Shown in pieces: positions 7,733 to 16,050 of a stretch of 28,288 nucleotides of DNA. The DNA lies in NCBI GenBank assembly GCA_900772575.1, contig CAAHEN010000199.1:1-28288 (forward strand), written 5' to 3'. Within the stretch, counting starts at the first letter, position 1. Every line of letters starts with the position of its first letter. Source of the DNA: Bacteroidaceae bacterium. Lineage in GTDB: Bacteria; Bacteroidota; Bacteroidia; Bacteroidales; Bacteroidaceae. Below the pieces are notes generated by a model that was given only the letters and a program-made list of their open reading frames with translations, ran no database searches and had not been told where the DNA came from. A program made the translations under genes and the position numbers.

Positions 7733-7760
7733 CCGGTCAAGGCCCTTAACCTTGAACCGG
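7733..7760 (-). other. Stem-loop in the tRNA-Ser precursor leader
   Basis: An imperfect 10-bp inverted repeat (7733-7742 with 7750-7760, one bulged base) lies between the promoter and the mature tRNA 5' end. The predicted leader is about 45 bases long, much longer than that of tRNA-Arg, so the stem would form in the precursor. Confidence 0.4.
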
Positions 7761-7763
7761 GTG

Positions 7764-7793
7764 CAAAGTTAACGATTTATTTTTGATTGGCCA
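7764..7793 (-). promoter_or_regulatory. Promoter of tRNA-Ser
   Basis: Minus-strand -7 box TAACTTTG at 7764-7771 is a full match to TAnnTTTG. The -33 tetramer is weak (CATG at 7792-7795), but the 10-base element TGGCCAATCA (7784-7793) lies at exactly the same distance (12 bases) from the -7 box as in the tRNA-Arg promoter. Confidence 0.6.
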
Positions 7794-7795
7794 TG

Positions 7796-7978
7796 CCATC
7801 TCTTGAAAAGTTGGTGCTAATTTTTAGAAGCGTTGTTCGAATCCCACGTTTGAGTGTTCGAAATATAATGTAAATCAGAATGTTTTCGTCATAAAGCGCT
7901 TGCCGGATTTGAACGGGGCAGGGGCTTTGCAGGCAGTGGCTGCCCAATCCCCATAAATCTCAAAAAACGGTGGAGAGG
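7796..7978. other. Upstream region of guaB without recognisable gene
   Basis: No ORF with coding character is visible. Two copies of the palindrome TTCGAA (7837-7842 and 7857-7862) and a G/C-rich segment with pairing potential (about 7915-7952) are the only structure noticed. No known purine riboswitch signature is seen. Confidence 0.35.
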
Positions 7979-8010
7979 CTTGCAAGCGTCAGCCGAAAAG
8001 AGTAATTTTG
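7979..8010 (+). promoter_or_regulatory. Promoter of the guaB operon
   Basis: CTTG at 7979-7982, a 20-bp spacer and the -7 box TAATTTTG at 8003-8010, a full consensus -7. Transcription would start near 8015, leaving a leader of roughly 20 bases before guaB. Confidence 0.7.
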
Positions 8011-8033
8011 CATGCAATAAAAACCGCTAGGAT

Positions 8034-9515
8034 ATGATTTCTGATTTTATTGCCGACAAAATTGTAATGCAGGGCCTGACGTTTGACGACGTGCTTCTCG
8101 TCCCCGCCTATTCTGAAGTGTTGCCCCGCACGGTCAATCTTGCGACGAAGTTTTCCCGCAACATTGACCTGCAAATCCCTTTCGTCACGGCAGCCATGGA
8201 CACTGTGACCGAGGCGCCTATGGCCATAGCTATAGCCCGTGAAGGTGGTATTGGCGTGATCCACAAGAATATGAGCATCGAGGAGCAGGCGCGTCAAGTG
8301 GCCATCGTCAAGCGTGCAGAGAACGGCATGATCTATGATCCCGTCACTATCAAGCGTGGCCGTACGGTGCGCGACGCTTTGGCGTTGATGAGTGAGTATC
8401 ATATCGGCGGTATTCCAGTAGTTGACGATGACATGCATTTGGTGGGTATCGTCACCAACCGCGACCTGCGGTTCGAGCGCAATCTTGAAAAGTCCATCGA
8501 TGAAGTGATGACCAGCGAGAACCTCGTCACCACAAGCCAGCAGACCGATCTTCATGCCGCTAGCCAGATACTTCAGGAAAACAAGATTGAGAAATTGCCG
8601 GTTGTCGACAAGGACGGCCGCCTTGTCGGGCTCATCACCTACAAGGACATCACCAAGGCCAAGGACAAGCCCATGGCCTGTAAGGACGCCAAGGGCCGCT
8701 TGCGCGTTGCGGCAGGTGTCGGGGTCACTGCGGATACACTTGAGCGTATGGACGCCCTGATCCAGGCCGGTGCCGATGCCATCGTCATCGATACCGCACA
8801 CGGACATTCCAAGTTTGTCATTGAAAAACTGCGTGAGGCCAAGGCCGCGTTCACCGGCGTCGATATCGTGGTGGGCAATGTCGCCACTGGCGATGCCGCC
8901 CGCATGCTTGCGGATGCTGGCGCCGATGCCATCAAGGTCGGCATTGGTCCGGGCTCTATTTGCACCACACGTGTGGTGGCCGGCGTCGGTGTACCCCAGC
9001 TCTCTGCCGTCTACGATGTGGCATGTGCGCTCAAGGGTACAGGTGTCCCCCTCATCGCCGATGGCGGTTTGCGCTATTCTGGCGATATAGTCAAGGCCAT
9101 TGCAGCCGGTGGCTATAGCGTCATGATCGGTTCGCTTGTGGCCGGAACAGAGGAGAGTCCGGGCGAGACCATCATTTTCAATGGCCGTAAGTTCAAGACT
9201 TATCGCGGCATGGGCAGCCTGGAAGCTATGGAGAACGGTTCCAAGGATCGCTACTTCCAGTCGGGAGTGGTCGAAGTGAAGAAACTTGTGCCCGAAGGCA
9301 TCGCCGGCCGTGTGCCCTACAAGGGATCGGTGCAGGAAGTCATTTTCCAGATGGTCGGTGGCCTACGCTCAGGCATGGGCTATTGCGGTGCCGCCACCAT
9401 CGAGCAGCTTCACAATGCCAAGTTTACCCGCATCACCGGCGCCGGCGTTCTAGAAAGCCATCCGCACGACATTACCATCACCAGTGAGGCACCCAACTAC
9501 AGCCGTTCGGAGTGA
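8034..9515 (+). CDS. guaB: IMP dehydrogenase
   Basis: Oxidises IMP to XMP with NAD+, the rate-limiting step of guanine nucleotide synthesis, in the cytosol. The 493-residue length is standard. The TIM-barrel halves surround two CBS domains (about residues 95-205), which in this family bind ATP/GTP-type regulators. The catalytic loop GPGSICTTRVVAGVGVPQ contains the nucleophile Cys310. DGGLRYSGD and GSLVAGTEESPGE form the phosphate site, and the flap RYFQ is present. It is the first gene of a run reaching mutL and has a clear promoter. Only 49 bases separate it from the next gene, so the two envelope foldases downstream are probably co-transcribed. Confidence 0.98.
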   Translation: MISDFIADKIVMQGLTFDDVLLVPAYSEVLPRTVNLATKFSRNIDLQIPFVTAAMDTVTEAPMAIAIAREGGIGVIHKNMSIEEQARQVAIVKRAENGMIYDPVTIKRGRTVRDALALMSEYHIGGIPVVDDDMHLVGIVTNRDLRFERNLEKSIDEVMTSENLVTTSQQTDLHAASQILQENKIEKLPVVDKDGRLVGLITYKDITKAKDKPMACKDAKGRLRVAAGVGVTADTLERMDALIQAGADAIVIDTAHGHSKFVIEKLREAKAAFTGVDIVVGNVATGDAARMLADAGADAIKVGIGPGSICTTRVVAGVGVPQLSAVYDVACALKGTGVPLIADGGLRYSGDIVKAIAAGGYSVMIGSLVAGTEESPGETIIFNGRKFKTYRGMGSLEAMENGSKDRYFQSGVVEVKKLVPEGIAGRVPYKGSVQEVIFQMVGGLRSGMGYCGAATIEQLHNAKFTRITGAGVLESHPHDITITSEAPNYSRSE

Positions 9516-9564
9516 ACCGGGGTAGTGAGGGCATATCCTCTCCCAAACTGAATATTTGATCAGA

Positions 9565-10998
9565 ATGAAGACAAAGCTAGTATCGATACTGGCCCTCTGC
9601 GCCGCCATGACAGCGCAGGCCCAGGTGGGCGACCCCGTCCTGATGACTGTAGGCGGGAAACCTGTCACCAAGGGCGAGTTTGAATACTCCTATAATAAGA
9701 ATGCCGGCATAGAGGGCGCTGTGGAAAAGAAGACTGTGGCCGAGTATGCCGAGATGTTTCTCAACTACAAATTGAAGGTGGCTGCCGCTGAGGCAGCTCA
9801 CCTCGACACGCTCTCCAGTTTTCGTACAGAGTTTGCCCAGTATCGCGAGATGCAGCTGACGCCAGAACTGGTAGACAGTGCTTATATCGATTCTGTGGCG
9901 CAGGCTGTCTATCAGCGCACGGCCGACCAGCTGCACGGCCAGGACATGCTGCGCCTTTCGCATATTCTGATTATGGTGCCGCAGAATGCGCCAGCCGAGG
10001 CAGACAAGGCTGCCCGGGCCAAGGCCGATTCCCTGTACAAGGTCATTAGGGCAGGGGGAGACTTTGCCGCTTTGGCCAAGCAATATTCGCAGGATCCTGG
10101 CAGTGGCGCCAAGGGAGGCGAGTTGCCTTGGATTGGCCCTGGCATGACGATCAAAGAATTTGAGACCGCTGCCTATGGTCTGAAAAAGGCCGGTGACATC
10201 ACCGAACCTGTGCATACAGCAGTCGGTTATCACATCATTAGGCTCGACGAGCGCAAGCAGTTGGAGCCATTCGCCGTTCTTAAACCGCAGATCAAGGCTT
10301 CGCTCAAACGGCAGGGCATCGAAGAGGCCTCGTCCGAGAACCGCATCAAGCGCCTCATTGCTGCCGGTGGCGGTCGCGTCACGCGAGCCACGATTATGGA
10401 CAGCGTGCTGTGTGCGAAGGAAAGTGGCGATCCCAACCTGAAATATCTCATCAGCGAATACCACGATGGTCTCTTACTCTATGAAATCAGCAAGCGCGAG
10501 GTTTGGGACGCTGCCGCCAAAGACACGGTTGGGCTGGAGCGTGTCTTCAAGGACAATAAAAAGGCGTTCGCTTGGCAAGAACCACATTACAAAGGCTTCG
10601 TGGTCTACGCCAAAGACAAGAAGGCCCTCAAGGCTGCCGTCAAGGTGCTGAAGAAGTCGGCCTCTGCTGATTGGCGCAAAGCGATAAAAGAAACCGTCAA
10701 CAAGGATTCACTGCTTGTCCGGGTAAGTGGCCCCTATCTCGTCAAGAAGGGCGAGAACGCCAACGTCGATCGTTTGGCTTTTGGCGTGGAGACCACCAAG
10801 GCAAATGCCCACACCGATTTTCCCGTTGTAGGCCTTTGCGGCAAGAAAATGTCGAAGCCCAAGAACTACACTGATGTCAAATCGGCAGTGGTCACTTTCC
10901 ACCAGAAAGAATTGGAAGACGCGTGGGTGGCCCGGCTCCGCCAGACGATCCCGTTCAGCATAGACAAGGCCGTGCTAAGCACGGTGGAGGAGCGCTGA
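9565..10998 (+). CDS. Periplasmic peptidyl-prolyl isomerase, single parvulin domain
   Basis: A 477-residue secreted protein with signal peptide MKTKLVSILALCAAMTAQAQ and one clear parvulin/PpiC domain at about residues 130-230 (LRLSHILIMVP...FAALAKQYSQDPGSGAKGGELPWI...AVGYHIIRLDE). This domain speeds cis-trans isomerisation of proline bonds. The N-terminal part (VGGKPVTKGEFEYSYNKN) is the SurA/PrsA-like chaperone helix region. The C-terminal 230 residues form a second region with weaker similarity, possibly a diverged parvulin fold. A TTG nine bases upstream could also start the frame, but the ATG at 9565 gives the proper signal peptide. It is paired with a SurA-like gene ten bases downstream; the two may act on different outer-membrane clients. 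Confidence 0.88.
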   Translation: MKTKLVSILALCAAMTAQAQVGDPVLMTVGGKPVTKGEFEYSYNKNAGIEGAVEKKTVAEYAEMFLNYKLKVAAAEAAHLDTLSSFRTEFAQYREMQLTPELVDSAYIDSVAQAVYQRTADQLHGQDMLRLSHILIMVPQNAPAEADKAARAKADSLYKVIRAGGDFAALAKQYSQDPGSGAKGGELPWIGPGMTIKEFETAAYGLKKAGDITEPVHTAVGYHIIRLDERKQLEPFAVLKPQIKASLKRQGIEEASSENRIKRLIAAGGGRVTRATIMDSVLCAKESGDPNLKYLISEYHDGLLLYEISKREVWDAAAKDTVGLERVFKDNKKAFAWQEPHYKGFVVYAKDKKALKAAVKVLKKSASADWRKAIKETVNKDSLLVRVSGPYLVKKGENANVDRLAFGVETTKANAHTDFPVVGLCGKKMSKPKNYTDVKSAVVTFHQKELEDAWVARLRQTIPFSIDKAVLSTVEER

Positions 10999-11008
10999 CC
11001 ATTCCCCT

Positions 11009-12397
11009 ATGAATCGAACCAAAGTCATGTATTTCAATAAAATATCTCTCAGCTTGATGCTGTTGGCGCTTGCGGGCGCCTCTCCTCTGTGTGCGCAGAA
11101 CGAGAACAACGTGGTCGACGAGGTCATTTGGGTGGTCGGTGACGAGCCCATCTTGCGGAGTGACGTCGAGGAGGCGCGTATCAGTGCCGAACTCTATGGC
11201 GAGCACATCGACAACCCCTATTGTGTCATTCCCGAGCAACTGGCCATACAAAAGCTGTTTCTCCATCAGGCAGAGCTCGACAGTGTGGAGGTCGATGAGG
11301 CCTCTATCATCCGTGCAGCTGATGAGCAGATCAACCGTGCCATTCAGAATTTCGGTTCACGTGAGAACGTGGAGACTGTGGCTCGTAAGACCATTGCGCA
11401 GTACCGCGAGCAGCAGAAGACCATGTACCGCAACAATGAGCGTATCCGCATCGTTCGCAACAACATCACGAAGGATGTCAAAGTGACTCCTGCTGAGGTG
11501 CGTGCCTATTTCAAGGATTTGCCCCAGGACAGCTTGCCCTTCGTCCCTACGCAGGTCGAGGTGCAGATCATCACGGCCATACCGCAGGTGTCGCGTGCGG
11601 AGGTGGAGCGTGTCGAAGCCCGGCTGCGCGATTTCGCCAAGCGCGTCAACGACGGTGAAGCAGAGTTTTCCACTTTGGCCAAGATTTATTCGCAAGATCC
11701 CGGTTCGGCCCGTAACGGTGGTGAGCTTGGCTATTCCGGCCGCAACCAATGGGTGCCAGAGTTCGCCAATGTGGCTTTCAGCCTGAACGATCCGAAGAAG
11801 GTTTCCAAGATAGTGCGCACAGACTTCGGCTATCATATCCTGCAGCTTATCGGCAAACGCGGTGATCGCGTCAACGTCCGCCATATCTTGCTCAAACCGG
11901 AGATCGCGGAGTCTGAATACGAGCGAGACTTGTTGCGCCTCGATTCCATTGCCGATGACATCAAAACCGGTAAATTCACATTCGATGAGGCGGCGGCCCA
12001 TCTGTCGGATGACAAGGACACACGCAACAACCATGGCCTCATGGCTTATACCGACGAAGAGACGCAGAGCATCACTTCGCGTTTCCAGATGCAGCAGTTG
12101 CCCTCAGACGTAGCCAAGGTGGTCGACACGATGAAGGTCGGTGAGATATCCCAGGCCTTCCGCATGACCAACAACAAGGGCCAGACGGTCTGCGCTATCA
12201 TTCGCCTGAAAAACCGCATCGAGGGGCACCGTGCCAGTATGACTGAAGATTTCCAGCGCCTGAAGAACATCGTCTACCAGAAGCGCTGCGAGGATGCCAT
12301 CGACGATTGGATCCGTGAGAAGCAGAAGACCACATTCGTGCGTATCAACAGCAACTGGCGCAATTGCGATTTCAAGTATCCCAATTGGATTAAATGA
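11009..12397 (+). CDS. SurA-like periplasmic chaperone / peptidyl-prolyl isomerase
   Basis: A 462-residue protein with a signal peptide (FNKISLSLMLLALAGASPLCAQ), a SurA N-terminal chaperone region opening with NNVVDEVIWVVGDEPILRSDVEEAR, and two parvulin-type repeats. The first is well conserved (FSTLAKIYSQDPGSARNGGELGY...DFGYHILQLIG), the second follows VNVRHILLKP. SurA proteins escort unfolded outer-membrane proteins through the periplasm. The start may be the ATG at 11009 or, equally plausibly, the one at 11027, which gives a more compact signal peptide. The stop codon overlaps the ATG of the OstA-like gene, so coupling to lipopolysaccharide transport or outer-membrane assembly is likely. 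Confidence 0.9.
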   Translation: MNRTKVMYFNKISLSLMLLALAGASPLCAQNENNVVDEVIWVVGDEPILRSDVEEARISAELYGEHIDNPYCVIPEQLAIQKLFLHQAELDSVEVDEASIIRAADEQINRAIQNFGSRENVETVARKTIAQYREQQKTMYRNNERIRIVRNNITKDVKVTPAEVRAYFKDLPQDSLPFVPTQVEVQIITAIPQVSRAEVERVEARLRDFAKRVNDGEAEFSTLAKIYSQDPGSARNGGELGYSGRNQWVPEFANVAFSLNDPKKVSKIVRTDFGYHILQLIGKRGDRVNVRHILLKPEIAESEYERDLLRLDSIADDIKTGKFTFDEAAAHLSDDKDTRNNHGLMAYTDEETQSITSRFQMQQLPSDVAKVVDTMKVGEISQAFRMTNNKGQTVCAIIRLKNRIEGHRASMTEDFQRLKNIVYQKRCEDAIDDWIREKQKTTFVRINSNWRNCDFKYPNWIK

Positions 12398-14055
12398 AAG
12401 TGACATCATTCCGCCCACGTCACAGGTTTGCTTGGGTCGCATTGACATTTTGTCTGTCGGTGCTGACCCAAGCAAATGGGTTCAGGCCCTCAGCAGTATC
12501 CGACCGCCAGCCACAGCCACGGCCTAAGTCGGAAGACCGGGTCGTACTGGTTCATGCCGACGACTGGCTACACGACCAGTTCGCCTATCCAGATGCCCAG
12601 CGCTTTAAGGGGCATGTGCAGTTTTGCCATGGTGGCATGGATCTCAAGTGCGACAGCGCCGTTTTCTTCCAGGCCAGCAATTCCTTTGAGGCCTATGGCC
12701 ATGTCCACATGGTGCAGGGGGACACGCTCTCGCTGACCTGCGACCGTCTTTACTATCACGGTGACGACCAGATTGCCGAGGCTCGAAAAAACGTGGTGCT
12801 CAAACATCGTGGACAGACGCTTAAAACCGACTCACTCAATTATGATCGCTTCTACAGCTTCGCCTATTACTATGATGGCGGGCGCCTCATCGATGGGGAG
12901 AACACGCTGACGTCTGATTGGGGCGAGTACCATACCGATACGCGGCAGTCTACGTTCAATTACAATGTGGAACTGGTCAACCCGCGTTTTCGCATTGTCA
13001 CCGATACGCTCCACTACAACCTCGACACGAAGTGGGCCGATCTGGCCGGGCCGTCAAACGTCTACAGTGACGACAGCCGCATCTATACCGAGCGTGGCCG
13101 TTACAACACACAGACTGAACAGTCTGCCTTTTACGATCGCTCGCAGATATTCAACAAAGAGGCCAAAGTGGTTGGCGATAGCCTTTTCTACAACAAGCAA
13201 ACCGGTGACATGTATGCCTATAAGGACGTCGTGTATGACGATGCAAAGAGCAAGTGCACCCTCATGGGTGACTACTGTCACTACAATGAGCTCACCGGTA
13301 TCGCTCTGGCACACGACCGTGCCTTGGCCAAGGACTACTCAAACGTTGCCGACACCCTCTTTGTCCATGCCGATACCCTTCGTCTGTACACCTACAACAT
13401 TGGTACGGATTCCGTCTATCGACGCATGCATGGTTACTTTCACGCCCGGGCCTACCGTAGCGATGTCCAGGCAGTGGCCGACTCACTCGTCTTCGACAGC
13501 CGGGAGCGGTTGCTCTCACTCTATCGTGACCCCATCGTATGGAGCGATGGGCGCCAAGTTGTCGGTGAGCAGATAGACGTCTATGCCAATGACTCTACGA
13601 TTGACAGCATCTACGTCCGTGAACAGGCCATGCTCGTCGAGCAGCTCGACTCGATACACTACAACCAAGTGGCGGGCAAGCTCATGCGCTCTTACTTCGA
13701 GCGAGGCCAGGTCAAACTCAATTGTGTAGACGGCAATGTCTACGTGGTCAATTTTCCCTTGGAGAAAGACAGTACAATTCTCTATCAGAACTACACTGAG
13801 ACAGCTAAGCTGCGGATGTACATGGAGAACCGCCGCATGAAGCGCCTGTGGGCTCCAGCCTCAAAGGGCTGCTTTTATGTCGCCGGTCTGGCACCACAGG
13901 AGCGTACCCGCTTGGAAGGATTCGCCTGGTTCGATTACATACGGCCTGTGGACAAGTATGACCTTTTCGAATGGCGGCCCAAACATAAAGGTTCGGAGCT
14001 AAAGCCACCAGTGCGGCACGAGGCGCCGATACAAACCATCAAAGCAACCCCCTAA
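12394..14055 (+). CDS. OstA/LptA-like periplasmic protein
   Basis: A 553-residue protein with an N-terminal signal sequence (FAWVALTFCLSVLTQANG, about residues 12-29) and many short beta-repeat units such as RFKGHVQFCHGGMDLKCDSAVFF and DTLSLTCDRLYYHGD. These are typical of the OstA beta-jellyroll that forms the LPS bridge between inner and outer membranes. Bacteroidetes members are much longer than E. coli LptA, and this length agrees. It probably shields lipid A during transport, but no LptD-like barrel is attached and a direct role is inferred. Its ATG overlaps the stop of the SurA-like gene, and mutL begins 18 bases after its end. Confidence 0.85.
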   Translation: MKVTSFRPRHRFAWVALTFCLSVLTQANGFRPSAVSDRQPQPRPKSEDRVVLVHADDWLHDQFAYPDAQRFKGHVQFCHGGMDLKCDSAVFFQASNSFEAYGHVHMVQGDTLSLTCDRLYYHGDDQIAEARKNVVLKHRGQTLKTDSLNYDRFYSFAYYYDGGRLIDGENTLTSDWGEYHTDTRQSTFNYNVELVNPRFRIVTDTLHYNLDTKWADLAGPSNVYSDDSRIYTERGRYNTQTEQSAFYDRSQIFNKEAKVVGDSLFYNKQTGDMYAYKDVVYDDAKSKCTLMGDYCHYNELTGIALAHDRALAKDYSNVADTLFVHADTLRLYTYNIGTDSVYRRMHGYFHARAYRSDVQAVADSLVFDSRERLLSLYRDPIVWSDGRQVVGEQIDVYANDSTIDSIYVREQAMLVEQLDSIHYNQVAGKLMRSYFERGQVKLNCVDGNVYVVNFPLEKDSTILYQNYTETAKLRMYMENRRMKRLWAPASKGCFYVAGLAPQERTRLEGFAWFDYIRPVDKYDLFEWRPKHKGSELKPPVRHEAPIQTIKATP

Positions 14056-14073
14056 GTTTTTCTGTTTGAGCCC

Positions 14074-15981
14074 ATGAGCGATGTCATCAGATTGCTGCCC
14101 GATGCGGTGGCTAACCAGATTGCTGCCGGTGAGGTTATCCAGCGACCAGCGTCGGTCGTCAAGGAACTGGTGGAGAATGCCCTTGATGCCGGTGCCCACC
14201 ACATCAAGGTCGTCTTCATCGATGCCGGAAAATCCTGCGTACAGGTCATAGACGACGGGCGCGGTATGAGCGAGACCGATGCGCGCTTGTCGTTCGAGCG
14301 TCATGCCACATCCAAGATCCGCGCAGCTGCCGACCTTTTCTCACTTCACACCATGGGCTTTCGCGGTGAGGCACTGGCGTCAATAGCCGCTGTGGCGCAG
14401 GTGGAGCTGAAGACGCGCATGGCCGATATGGAAGTGGGAACCAGTCTGCGCATAGAGGGCAGCAAGGTCATCGAGCAGTTGCCCGCAGCCTCTGCCGTTG
14501 GAGCCAATTTTGCTGTACGCAACTTGTTCTTCAACATCCCTGCCCGACGTAAGTTCTTGAAGTCGAACCAGACTGAGACAGCCAATATCTTCACGGAGTT
14601 TGAACGTGTGGCCCTTGCTCACCCGGACATTGCCTTCACGCTCTACAACGGCGATGAGGTTGTGCTACAGCTGCCGGTGGGTAACTTCCGCCAGCGCGTT
14701 GTCGGAATTTTCGGTAAGCGTATAGACAGTCATTTGCTGCCTATCAACGTCGATACCCCGATTGTCCAGATAACCGGCTTCGTCGGCTCGCCTGAGAGTT
14801 CGAAGAAAAAAGGTGCTCACCAGTTTTTCTTCGCCAATGGTCGCTTCATGCGTCATCCCTATTTTGCAAAGGCCGTCATGAGTGCCTTCGACCGATTGAT
14901 TCCAGATGGCGAGCAAGTGCCGTTTTTCATCAACTTCACGGTAGATCCGTCACATCTCGACGTCAATATCCACCCCGCCAAGACCGAGATTAAGTTTCAG
15001 GACGATCAGGCCATTTGGCAGATACTGCTTGCAGCCGTACGTGAGGCTTTGGGCAAGTTCAATGCTATCCCGACACTGGATTTCGACACAGAGAATCGGC
15101 CGGCGATACCGGCTTTCGGGGCTACCCCGGCAGTTGAGGTTCACCAGCCTCAGGTGCATCTGGATCAAAGCTTCAATCCATTCGACACCCATCCCTCGGC
15201 CTCACATAGCCGGCCTGTCGGAAATGCGTGGCAATCAGCATTTTCCGCTGCGATGTCTGGAGGGCAAGTTGCGCAGAACAACGAATCTTCTGTCGGGACC
15301 ATTGACGGCGTGTCCAGTGTCGACACGCCGTCAGACGCTGAAGTGCCGTTCGTTCAGACTCAAAGTGTGGACGAACCTGCGCATTTCAGTGACGACTTCA
15401 TGTCCGAGGCCGACTTGCAGCCAGATGCGGTCATGCAGTTTCGCGGTCGCTTCATCGTCGCGACGACTGGCAGCGGGCTGCTTGTCGTTGACCAGCACCG
15501 GGCCCATATCCGCATCCTTTACGACCTCTATATGCAGCAGTTGGCTGCTCACAAGGGAGTCTCGCAGGGACTGCTTTTTCCGCAAGTTATCCAGTTGCCA
15601 CCATCAGCCGATACCGCCATGACACATCTGTTGTCGACACTTGCAGATGTAGGGTTTGATCTTTCGCCGCTTGGTGGTGGCAGTTACTCTGTGATGGGCA
15701 TTCCTGCCGGAACGGAAGGGCTCGACCCCGTCGGGTTGCTTCAATCCGTCGTCGACGATGCCGTGGCAGGGGTGACAGCCGCAGCCCAGTCTGTCAACCA
15801 TCTCATAGCCTTGGCACTCGCCCGCCAGGCTGCCATGCCCATCGGGCAAGCCCTCTCCGCAGAAGAGATGAACCACCTTGTCGCAGAACTCTATGGCACT
15901 ACCAATGCGAACTACACTCCAGACGGAAAGATCATACAGTACGTGCTGACCCCAGAGAAACTGGAAAGCCTCTTCGACTGA
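14074..15981 (+). CDS. mutL: DNA mismatch repair protein MutL
   Basis: Links mismatch recognition by MutS to downstream strand processing. The GHKL ATPase motifs are all present near the N-terminus: QIAAGEVIQRPASVVKEL, ENALDAGA, DDGRGM and TMGFRGEAL. The second N-terminal part carries HPAKTEIKF. A long variable linker (about residues 330-455) precedes the C-terminal dimerisation domain. The endonuclease motif DQHA(X)2E(X)4E is degenerate: it reads DQHRAHIRILYD at residues 473-484, with Arg for Ala, Ile for the first Glu and Asp for the second. Nicking activity is therefore doubtful. It is the last gene of the guaB unit; its stop codon sits in the loop of the terminator. The 635-residue length is normal. 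Confidence 0.97.
   Translation: MSDVIRLLPDAVANQIAAGEVIQRPASVVKELVENALDAGAHHIKVVFIDAGKSCVQVIDDGRGMSETDARLSFERHATSKIRAAADLFSLHTMGFRGEALASIAAVAQVELKTRMADMEVGTSLRIEGSKVIEQLPAASAVGANFAVRNLFFNIPARRKFLKSNQTETANIFTEFERVALAHPDIAFTLYNGDEVVLQLPVGNFRQRVVGIFGKRIDSHLLPINVDTPIVQITGFVGSPESSKKKGAHQFFFANGRFMRHPYFAKAVMSAFDRLIPDGEQVPFFINFTVDPSHLDVNIHPAKTEIKFQDDQAIWQILLAAVREALGKFNAIPTLDFDTENRPAIPAFGATPAVEVHQPQVHLDQSFNPFDTHPSASHSRPVGNAWQSAFSAAMSGGQVAQNNESSVGTIDGVSSVDTPSDAEVPFVQTQSVDEPAHFSDDFMSEADLQPDAVMQFRGRFIVATTGSGLLVVDQHRAHIRILYDLYMQQLAAHKGVSQGLLFPQVIQLPPSADTAMTHLLSTLADVGFDLSPLGGGSYSVMGIPAGTEGLDPVGLLQSVVDDAVAGVTAAAQSVNHLIALALARQAAMPIGQALSAEEMNHLVAELYGTTNANYTPDGKIIQYVLTPEKLESLFD
15304..15332 (+). repeat. Inverted repeat inside mutL
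   Basis: A perfect 11-bp inverted repeat (15304-15314 with 15322-15332, loop of 7) within the part of mutL that codes for the flexible linker. It has no T-tract, so it is unlikely to be a terminator. Confidence 0.6.
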
Positions 15982-16004
15982 CTTTATACGGCCGAAGAGG
16001 CTTT
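15965..16004 (+). terminator. Intrinsic terminator of the guaB-mutL unit
   Basis: A perfect 12-bp stem (15965-15976 with 15993-16004) is followed by TTCTCTTT on the plus strand. The upstream arm lies in the last codons of mutL and the stop codon falls in the loop. The convergent porin gene ends 47 bases further on and may share it. Confidence 0.75.
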
Positions 16005-16050
16005 TCTCTTTGGGGAATTTCATTGTGGTATGCGCGTTATATGTCAGCGG

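Noticed and set aside
7833..7846. GTTCGAATCCCAC, resembling a tRNA T arm
   Set aside because: The flanking bases do not pair as a T stem and no acceptor, D or anticodon arm can be built, so it is neither a tRNA nor a convincing attachment-site remnant.
9577..10464. Long open frame on the minus strand (295 codons)
   Set aside because: It lies wholly opposite the parvulin gene, has no family resemblance, and follows from the codon bias of the plus-strand gene. The same holds for minus-strand frames at 7989-8807, 4931-5725, 21567-22358 and 27476-28240.
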